Source: Falsiroseomonas sp044341625 (GTDB lineage: Bacteria; Pseudomonadota; Alphaproteobacteria; Acetobacterales; Acetobacteraceae). From it: DNA of 5,160 nt. The notes under the pieces are model-generated. The model saw nothing but the letters and a program-made list of their open reading frames with translations. It searched no databases and had not been told where the DNA came from. The DNA is taken from the NCBI GenBank assembly GCA_044341625.1, contig JBIIRI010000202.1:1-5160 (forward strand), in the 5' to 3' direction. The position numbers and the translations under genes are program-made. Of the stretch, positions 1 to 4,202 are shown piece by piece; positions within the stretch are counted from its first letter, which is position 1; every line of letters starts with the position of its first letter.

Positions 1-2
1 CG

Positions 3-527
3 GCGCGTCGGGGCGGGGTGGGGGAGGTGATCCGCTTCGCCCATGCCGCCAGCGCCATGGGGCCGCTGCTGGTCGGCGCGACGGCGGCGGGCATCTGCTT
101 CATCGGCTTCGCCGAGCCGCCGGAGGCGCTGGAAGGCGACCTCCGCGCCCGCTTCCCGAAGGCGCGGATCGTCCCGGCGGGGGAGGAGATGGAAGCGGTG
201 CTGCGCCAGGTGGCCGGCTTCATCGCGGAACCCGCCGCCGCGCTCGCCCTGCCGCTCGACCTGCGCGGCACCGCCTTCCAGCGGCAGGTGTGGGAGGCGT
301 TGCAGCGCATCCCGCTGGGCGAGACGCGGAGCTATGCGGGGCTGGCGGCGGAGATCGGGAACAAGGCGGCGGTGCGCGCGGTGGCGCGGGCCTGCGCGCG
401 GAACCCGGTGGCGCTGGCCGTGCCCTGCCACCGGGTGGTGGGCAGCGGGGGCGACCTGACCGGCTATCGCTGGGGCGTGCCCCGCAAGGCTGCGCTGCTG
501 GCGGCGGAGGCGAAGGCGCGGCGCTGA
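3..527 (+). CDS. ada: Ada-type methylated-DNA--protein-cysteine S-methyltransferase, C-terminal part (5' end outside window)
   Basis: Suicide DNA repair protein that moves the alkyl group from O6-alkylguanine (or O4-alkylthymine) to its own cysteine. Numbering from the in-frame GTG at 18, residues ~4-75 are the ribonuclease-like N-terminal subdomain and ~80-165 the DNA-binding/transferase domain. The acceptor motif PCHRVVG carries Cys137 (codon 426-428). The recognition helix region is KAAVRAVARACARNP, with the expected arginine finger, and GETRSYAGLA and LTGYRWGVPRKAALL match the family. IRFAHAASAMGPLLV and LPLDLRGTAFQRQVW resemble the C-terminal half of E. coli Ada more than stand-alone Ogt. 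The frame stays open to the left edge (A-R-R-G-G before the GTG), and the GTG has no convincing ribosome binding site. I therefore read it as the tail of a longer Ada with its AraC-type and methylphosphotriester-accepting domains upstream. A short Ogt starting at 18 is the alternative. The methyltransferase call is near certain; bifunctional Ada is likely. Ends with TGA. Confidence 0.9.
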   Translation, partial: ARRGGVGEVIRFAHAASAMGPLLVGATAAGICFIGFAEPPEALEGDLRARFPKARIVPAGEEMEAVLRQVAGFIAEPAAALALPLDLRGTAFQRQVWEALQRIPLGETRSYAGLAAEIGNKAAVRAVARACARNPVALAVPCHRVVGSGGDLTGYRWGVPRKAALLAAEAKARR

Positions 528-546
528 GCCGAAGGGCCGCCGCGCC
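515..546. terminator. GC-rich inverted repeat between convergent ada and the exported-protein gene
   Basis: Perfect 9-bp arms, GGCGCGGCG (515-523) and CGCCGCGCC (538-546), flank 14 nt. Those 14 nt can form a small inner GCC-GAAG-GGC hairpin (528-537). The structure spans the ada stop codon and nearly fills the 24-bp gap between the two convergent stops, which suits a shared bidirectional terminator. There is no U-tract on either side, so it is not a classical intrinsic terminator, and chance palindromes are common at this GC content. Confidence 0.3.
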
Positions 547-551
547 GCGCT

Positions 552-971
552 TCAGTTCGGCCGGGCGGGCGCGGCGGGTGCCGTGGGTGCGGGGGATGGC
601 GCCGGGGCGGCGGGCGCGGCGGGGCGCGGCACCAGCCTCTCGCGCCCGATCGCCGGCGCGCCGACGATGGTCCACTCGCCATCCATCGAGCCATCCGGGT
701 TCAGCAGGTAGATCCCCATCCCCGGCCGCTGCGCCTGGCCGTAGGACACCGCGACGGTCCGGCCGGAGGCCATGCCGGCGCCCTCGATGATCGTGTTGCC
801 GATGCGCCAGACGATGCTGAAGGAATTGATCCCGACCGCGCGGATCTGCGCCAGCCCGGTATAGGACGTGCCGTCTAGGTTGGTGCCGGAGACCTCATAG
901 ATCCCGTCGCGCTGCGCCAGCGCGGGCGTCGCGAACAGCATCAGGGCAAGGGCTAGGACCAGGCGGCGCAT
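552..971 (-). CDS. Small exported protein of unknown function with Pro/Ala-rich C-terminal tail
   Basis: 139 aa, function not recognised. It starts MRRLVLALALMLFATPALAQ: a basic N-terminus, a hydrophobic core and an ALA|Q signal peptidase I site after residue 19, so it should be exported to the periplasm or beyond. The mature part (20-~116) looks all-beta, with glycine/aromatic turns (GIYEVSGTNLDG, SFSIVWRIG, MGIYLLNPDGSMDGEW). I recall similar short exported hypothetical proteins with this 'G-x-Y-x-V-x-G-x-N-x-DG' style, but no named family. Residues ~117-138 are a low-complexity Pro/Ala tail, probably disordered or a wall/envelope spacer. I chose the ATG at 971 over an upstream in-frame ATG at 1049 because it opens directly on the signal peptide and has an AGGAGA Shine-Dalgarno (982-987) 10 nt upstream. 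It lies 89 bp downstream of pyk on the same strand, so co-transcription is possible. Confidence 0.8.
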   Translation of the reverse strand: MRRLVLALALMLFATPALAQRDGIYEVSGTNLDGTSYTGLAQIRAVGINSFSIVWRIGNTIIEGAGMASGRTVAVSYGQAQRPGMGIYLLNPDGSMDGEWTIVGAPAIGRERLVPRPAAPAAPAPSPAPTAPAAPARPN

Positions 972-981
972 TGCGTGTCGT

Positions 982-987
982 TCTCCT
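982..987 (-). promoter_or_regulatory. Shine-Dalgarno sequence for the exported-protein gene
   Basis: Reads AGGAGA on the minus strand, 10 nt before the ATG at 971, and decides the start in favour of the signal-peptide methionine. A short inverted repeat TGCGG-CAA-CCGCA (987-999) abuts and overlaps its first base by one nucleotide; with only 5 bp it may be chance. Confidence 0.7.
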
Positions 988-998
988 GCGGCAACCGC

Positions 999-1027
999 AA
1001 GTGGGGCGAGCGGCGGCCCGACGTCAA
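999..1027 (-). promoter_or_regulatory. Weak candidate promoter for the exported-protein gene
   Basis: On the minus strand TTGACG (1022-1027) matches the -35 consensus at 5 of 6 positions. A 17-nt spacer then leads to CCACTT (999-1004), which is a poor -10. It sits in the 89-bp gap after pyk (972-1060). That gap also holds an inverted repeat GGCGGT-N8-ACCGCC (1035-1054) without a T-tract, a possible weak pyk terminator. Low confidence: only the -35 half is good. Confidence 0.2.
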
Positions 1028-1060
1028 CTGTGTTGGCGGTGGCGCGCAACCGCCCGCTGG

Positions 1061-2722
1061 CTACTTCACGATGGCGACCCGTAGCGCATTGGTGGTGCCG
1101 GGGATGCCGAAGGGGACGCCGGCGGTCACCACCACCTCGTCGCCCTGCTTCGCGAAGCCTTCCTGGGCGGCGGCGCGGATCGCCTTGGCGACCATGTCCG
1201 TCATCGAATGCGGCTCCGAGGAGGGCAGGGGGTGCACGCCCCAGACCACCGCGAGCCGTCGCGCCGTCTGTTCGCTGGCGGTCAGGCCGATGATCGGGCA
1301 GTCCGGCCTCTCGCGCGCCACCCGCAGCGTGGTGCTGCCGGTGGAGGTGAAGGTCGCGATCGCCTCCGCCTCGATCGTATGGGCGACCTGGCGGGCGGCG
1401 GCGGCGATGGCGCCGGCGGAGCTGCGTTCGGGGCTCGGGCGGTTCGCGTCCGTCAGGGTGCGCCAGCCCGGATCCTGCTCCACCCGCGCCACGATGCGGT
1501 CCATGATGTTCACCGCCTCATACGGGTATTGCCCGGCGGCGGTCTCGGCCGAGAGCATCACCGCATCCGCCCCGTCGAACACCGCGGTCGCGACATCCGA
1601 CGCCTCGGCGCGGGTGGGGGCGGGGGCGGAGATCATGCTCTCCAGCATCTGGGTCGCGACGACCACGGGCTTCCCGGCCGCGCGGGCGGCGCGGACGATG
1701 GCCTTCTGGATCAGCGGCACTTCCTCCGGCGGGCATTCCACGCCGAGGTCGCCGCGCGCGACCATCACGCAATCGGACAGGCGGATGATCTCATCCAGGT
1801 TCTCGATGGCCTGGGGCTTTTCCATCTTCACCATGATCCAGGCGCGGCCATCCGCGATCGCCTGCGCTTCGGCCACATCCTCCGGCCGCTGGACGAAGCT
1901 GAGACCTATGTATTCGACCCCCTGCTCCAGCACGAAGGCGAGGTCGGCGCGGTCCTTCTCGGTCAGCGCCGGGATGGGCAGGATCACATCGGGCACGTTG
2001 ACGCCCTTGCGGTCCGATAGCGGGCCGCCGACCACCACTTCCGTCTCCAGATGGTCTTCCCGCTTGCGGGTCACGCGCAGGCGGAGCTTGCCGTCATCGA
2101 GCAGCAGGGTGGTGCCGATGCCGGCGGCCTCGATGATCTCGGGGTGGGGCAGCTGCACGCGGCGCACATCCCCCGGCGTGGGCGAGAGGTCGAGGCGGAA
2201 GGACTGCCCGGTCTGCAACTGCACCCGCCCGGCCTGGAACTTGCCGACGCGCAGCTTCGGCCCCTGCACATCGGCCAGGATTCCGATCGGCCGGTCCACC
2301 TTCCGTTCCAGGGCCCGGATGGTGGCGATGCGCTCGGCGTGGTCGGCGTGGGAGCCGTGGCTGAAATTGAGCCGGAACACATCGGCGCCGGCGCGGAACA
2401 GCCGCTCGATCACCTCCGGGCTGGAGGAGGCGGGGCCGAGGGTCGCGATGATCTTGGTGCGCCGCCGCCGGCGCAGCGGCATGCGGTTCGGGTTGCGTGG
2501 CGCGGGCAGGTCGCGGCGCGGCGCCTCCGGCGGCACGGCGCCGCCGAGATCGGGGCGCACCGCTTCGGGCGTCAGGTTCAGGGCGCGCGCCACCTCCGCC
2601 ACCCGGTCGTCGGGCACGCGCTTCCATTGGCTGACGGCGGCGGTGGAGATGCCGAGCGCGGTCGCGATGCGGGTGACGGCGCCGCGCTGGGCGAGGAGGG
2701 TTTCGAGGCTGGGGTCGCGCAT
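1061..2722 (-). CDS. pyk: Pyruvate kinase with N-terminal Cro/YdaS-like helix-turn-helix domain
   Basis: Catalyses phosphoenolpyruvate + ADP to pyruvate + ATP, the last step of glycolysis, in the cytoplasm. 553 aa, against about 470-480 for the family. Residues 1-~58 are an additional HTH (core TRIATALGISTAAVSQWK, then RVPDDRV and a closing RPDL), as in Cro/YdaS-type regulators. A Pro/Arg-rich linker (~59-88) follows. The kinase proper starts at TKIIATLGPAS (89-99). Expected motifs are present: RLNFSHG (117-123), B domain (~156-250), MVKMEKPQA with catalytic Lys299 and metal ligand Glu301, ARGDLGVE with Asp325, ATQMLESMI with Thr357, PTRAEASDVATAV, and a complete C-terminal domain ending GTTNALRVAIVK. 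Position 156 (DVQGPK) is Lys where K+-dependent enzymes have Glu, which predicts K+ independence. Start: ATG 2722, preceded by an in-frame TAA at 2732-2734. The internal ATG at 2482 (residue 81) would give a normal 473-aa kinase but has no Shine-Dalgarno, and the HTH upstream is clearly coding. ATG 2722 itself has only a distant GAGG (2738-2741). Ends TAG. Confidence 0.95.
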   Translation of the reverse strand: MRDPSLETLLAQRGAVTRIATALGISTAAVSQWKRVPDDRVAEVARALNLTPEAVRPDLGGAVPPEAPRRDLPAPRNPNRMPLRRRRRTKIIATLGPASSSPEVIERLFRAGADVFRLNFSHGSHADHAERIATIRALERKVDRPIGILADVQGPKLRVGKFQAGRVQLQTGQSFRLDLSPTPGDVRRVQLPHPEIIEAAGIGTTLLLDDGKLRLRVTRKREDHLETEVVVGGPLSDRKGVNVPDVILPIPALTEKDRADLAFVLEQGVEYIGLSFVQRPEDVAEAQAIADGRAWIMVKMEKPQAIENLDEIIRLSDCVMVARGDLGVECPPEEVPLIQKAIVRAARAAGKPVVVATQMLESMISAPAPTRAEASDVATAVFDGADAVMLSAETAAGQYPYEAVNIMDRIVARVEQDPGWRTLTDANRPSPERSSAGAIAAAARQVAHTIEAEAIATFTSTGSTTLRVARERPDCPIIGLTASEQTARRLAVVWGVHPLPSSEPHSMTDMVAKAIRAAAQEGFAKQGDEVVVTAGVPFGIPGTTNALRVAIVK

Positions 2723-2728
2723 AGCGGA

Positions 2729-2757
2729 AGCTTAGGGCCTCTAAGTCGCAAAGGCAA
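2729..2757 (-). promoter_or_regulatory. Weak candidate promoter for pyk, placing the transcript start near the ATG
   Basis: Minus-strand TTGCCT (2752-2757, 4 of 6 to the -35 consensus), a 17-nt spacer and TAAGCT (2729-2734, 3 of 6 to the -10) would start transcription at or next to the A of the pyk ATG (2722). That would give a leaderless mRNA, in keeping with the missing Shine-Dalgarno at normal distance. The match is weak; a start further up in the AT-rich island with a ~50-nt leader is an equal alternative. Confidence 0.25.
2731..2745. promoter_or_regulatory. Palindromic box 1, CTTAG-N5-CTAAG, candidate operator
   Basis: CTTAGGGCCTCTAAG has perfect 5-bp inverted arms and ends 8 nt before the pyk start codon. 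It overlaps the weak candidate -10 and the region where a ribosome or RNA polymerase would sit. It shares CTTAG-N6-TAAG with box 2, 41 bp away start to start (about four helical turns). No known regulator site is matched. Confidence 0.4.
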
Positions 2758-2771
2758 AGCCAGAGATTTTT

Positions 2772-2786
2772 CTTAGTTTAATTAAG
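2772..2786. promoter_or_regulatory. Palindromic box 2, CTTAGTTTAATTAAG, candidate operator
   Basis: Pairs at 6 of 7 symmetric positions around T2779 and lies inside the AT-rich island. It shares its outer CTTAG and TAAG with box 1 while the inner six bases differ completely, as expected for conserved half-sites of a dimeric regulator rather than a simple duplication. The AT-rich setting makes chance similarity somewhat more likely for this copy. Confidence 0.4.
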
Positions 2787-2840
2787 TTTTGGGGTCGGGG
2801 CCCACCTCACGGGTCTTTGTGCGGCCGTTGCGGGGTCGTG

Positions 2841-2858
2841 TGTGGCGCCTGCGCCACA
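2841..2858. promoter_or_regulatory. 18-bp near-perfect palindrome upstream of the OmpA-family gene
   Basis: TGTGGCGCCTGCGCCACA: perfect 8-bp arms around a 2-nt CT centre, 111 bp before the OMP start codon. The size suits a dimeric regulator site. It resembles CRP/FNR sites only in its TGTG/CACA ends, since the half-site spacing (TGTGG-N8-CCACA) is too long. As RNA it could be a hairpin only with a strained 2-nt loop, so a DNA site is the better reading. Confidence 0.35.
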
Positions 2859-2954
2859 AGCCGGGCGAATTGCCCACGACCGTGCTGCGCGGAGGCTGGA
2901 ACCGCGTTGGGACGCACGGATGCAACCGATCCGGCGCGAGGGCGCGGGGAGAGT

Positions 2955-2961
2955 GGGAGAG
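2955..2961 (+). promoter_or_regulatory. Shine-Dalgarno sequence for the OmpA-family gene
   Basis: GGGAGAG ends 8 nt before ATG 2970 and decides the start there. It is the second copy of a short tandem motif (GGGGAGAGTGGGAGAGTG, 2946-2963). An in-frame GTG at 2961 could also be served by the first copy, which would add only Val-Asn-Ala before the signal peptide. Confidence 0.65.
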
Positions 2962-2969
2962 TGAACGCG

Positions 2970-4094
2970 ATGAACTTCCGAAATGCCTTGCTGGGTTCTG
3001 CCCTGCTGCTGGTCCCCGGCCTTGCCGCGGCGCAGCCGGTCAGCGGCCTCTACGTCGCCGGCGGGATCGGCGCGAACTGGTTGATGGAGACGGACCTGAC
3101 GAGCTCGGGCCAGCTCAGCACCGCCCTGCAGAATGCCGGGCGCAGCACGCGCGGCGAGGTCAGCTACGAATGGGGCTATGTCGGCGTCATCAGCCTCGGG
3201 TGGGGCTTCGGCAATGGGTGGCGCGCCGAGGTCGAGGGCAATTACCGCACCAACGACCTCGATGACGTGTCGGGCTTCGGCGGTACCAGCAGCGCCAGCG
3301 GGTCCGCGATCAGCTACGGCGTGATGGGCAATGTGTTCTACGATTTCGACCTCGCCTCCTGGGGGGTCAACACCGGCGGGGTCAATGTCCAGCCCTATAT
3401 CGGCGGCGGCCTCGGCTATGTCTGGCGGGAATTCGACGATGTGCGCGTGAGCGTGCTGGGCGGCCAGGTGCGGACCAACGATTCGGACGGTCGCTTCGCC
3501 TACCAGGCGATCCTCGGCGTGGGCTTCCCGCTGCATCAATATGTGCCGGGGCTGACGCTGACGGCGGAATACCGCTTCCTCGGCACGCTGGAGCACAAAT
3601 ACACCACGACCTCGGGCGGCGGGTCCTTCACGGTCAGCGAAAGCAAGACCGAGAGCGAGAACTACAACCACTCGATCATGATCGGCCTCCGCTACGCCTT
3701 CAACCCGCCGGCCCCGCCGCCGCCGCCGGTGGTCGCAGCCCCGCCCGCCGTCGCGCCGGCGCCGGCCAGGACCTATCTGGTGTTCTTCGACTTCGACCGG
3801 GCGGACCTGACCGACCGCGCGCGGCAGATCATCGCCGATGCCGCCCGCGCCTCCACCGCCGTGCAGACCACGCGGATCGAGATCGCGGGCCATGCCGACC
3901 GCGCCGGCACGCCGCAATACAACCAGCGCCTGTCGGAACGCCGCGCCGCCGCGGTGGCGAGCGAGCTGGAACGCCAGGGCGTGCCGCGCAGCGCCATGGT
4001 GGTCCAGGCCTTCGGCGAGACCCGCCCGCTGGTCCAGACGGCGGATGGGGTGCGGGAGCCGCAGAACCGCCGCGTGGAGATCGTGCTGCGGTAG
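2970..4094 (+). CDS. OmpA-family outer-membrane protein with peptidoglycan-binding domain
   Basis: 374 aa. Anchors the outer membrane to peptidoglycan. Residues 1-21 are a Sec signal peptide (MNFRNALLGSALLLVPGLAAA, cleavage AAA|Q). Residues ~22-244 form a barrel of the OmpA/OMP_b-brl type, probably eight strands: alternating Gly/aromatic segments such as GLYVAGGIGANW, GYVGVISLGWGF, QPYIGGGLGYVW and a closing strand HSIMIGLRYAF that ends in Phe. A Pro/Ala-rich linker (~245-267) crosses into the periplasm. Residues ~268-374 are the OmpA C-terminal domain, starting YLVFFDFDRADLT. The diaminopimelate-binding motif GHADRAGTPQYN..LSERRA has the two ligand residues Asp310 and Arg325, 15 apart as in Acinetobacter OmpA. 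Start: ATG 2970 is preceded by GGGAGAG; the frame is open further upstream (from 2817) but that stretch is not protein-like. Divergent from pyk and convergent with the glycerate kinase, so monocistronic. Ends TAG. The barrel could also be called an opacity-type porin; pore activity is not evident. Confidence 0.93.
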   Translation: MNFRNALLGSALLLVPGLAAAQPVSGLYVAGGIGANWLMETDLTSSGQLSTALQNAGRSTRGEVSYEWGYVGVISLGWGFGNGWRAEVEGNYRTNDLDDVSGFGGTSSASGSAISYGVMGNVFYDFDLASWGVNTGGVNVQPYIGGGLGYVWREFDDVRVSVLGGQVRTNDSDGRFAYQAILGVGFPLHQYVPGLTLTAEYRFLGTLEHKYTTTSGGGSFTVSESKTESENYNHSIMIGLRYAFNPPAPPPPPVVAAPPAVAPAPARTYLVFFDFDRADLTDRARQIIADAARASTAVQTTRIEIAGHADRAGTPQYNQRLSERRAAAVASELERQGVPRSAMVVQAFGETRPLVQTADGVREPQNRRVEIVLR

Positions 4095-4154
4095 GTCCGG
4101 CTGGTTGCGGCTGTTGGCCGCGGGGGTGCAGTTGTCCGCGCCCCCCTCACCCTG

Positions 4155-4181
4155 CCCTCTCCCCCCGTTGGGGGGAGAGGG
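4155..4181. terminator. Perfect 12-bp-stem hairpin, likely terminator and dispersed intergenic repeat
   Basis: CCCTCTCCCCCC (4155-4166), loop GTT, GGGGGGAGAGGG (4170-4181): a perfect stem in the gap between two convergent genes, well placed to end both transcripts. On the plus strand it is followed only by TTCTTGCT, a poor U-tract; on the minus strand there is none. From general knowledge, CCCTCACCCT-CCCTCTCCCC-loop-GGGGAGAGGG elements recur between genes in many proteobacterial genomes as REP-like repeats, and the CCCTCACCCTG just before the stem fits that pattern. The rest of the gap (4095-4202) holds two weaker inverted repeats (4107-4121 and 4122-4145) and no gene. Confidence 0.65.
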
Positions 4182-4202
4182 TTCTTGCTGCGGGGGCGTG
4201 GA

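Larger units (their letters stand above)
2723..2969. other. Divergent intergenic region between pyk and the OmpA-family gene
   Basis: 247 bp with no credible gene. It must hold the promoters of two divergent genes. Next to pyk is an AT-rich island (2766-2790, 3 G/C in 25 bases, including TTAATTAA at 2778-2785) that stands out in this GC-rich sequence. Two similar 15-bp palindromic boxes lie at 2731-2745 and 2772-2786. An 18-bp palindrome lies at 2841-2858. I found no strong sigma-70 promoter for the OMP gene: TTTAAT (2777-2782) is a good -10 by itself but has no -35 at the right distance. Confidence 0.8.

Noticed and set aside
972..1049. Upstream ATG at 1049 for the exported protein
   Set aside because: It would place 26 extra residues before a clear signal peptide; ATG 971 has AGGAGA at good spacing.
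2482..2482. Alternative pyk start at the internal ATG (residue 81), giving a normal-length kinase
   Set aside because: No Shine-Dalgarno precedes it, and residues 1-58 form a convincing HTH domain in the same frame, so the upstream ATG is preferred. An internal second start cannot be excluded without protein data.
975..2735. Long open frame on the plus strand (586 codons) opposite pyk
   Set aside because: It is the shadow of the pyruvate kinase gene in GC-rich DNA: low-complexity Arg/Ser-rich translation, no domain, and the opposite strand encodes a fully motif-supported enzyme.
2841..2858. CRP/FNR binding site
   Set aside because: The TGTG/CACA ends fit, but half-site spacing is two bases too long and the inner bases do not match TGTGA-N6-TCACA.
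2817..2969. N-terminal extension of the OmpA-family gene to an upstream start at 2817
   Set aside because: The added residues would bury the signal peptide, are not protein-like, and the ATG at 2970 has a proper Shine-Dalgarno.
2778..3917. Long open frame on the minus strand (379 codons) opposite the OmpA-family gene
   Set aside because: Gly/Ala/Arg/Asp-rich translation without recognisable motifs, antisense to a well-supported gene.
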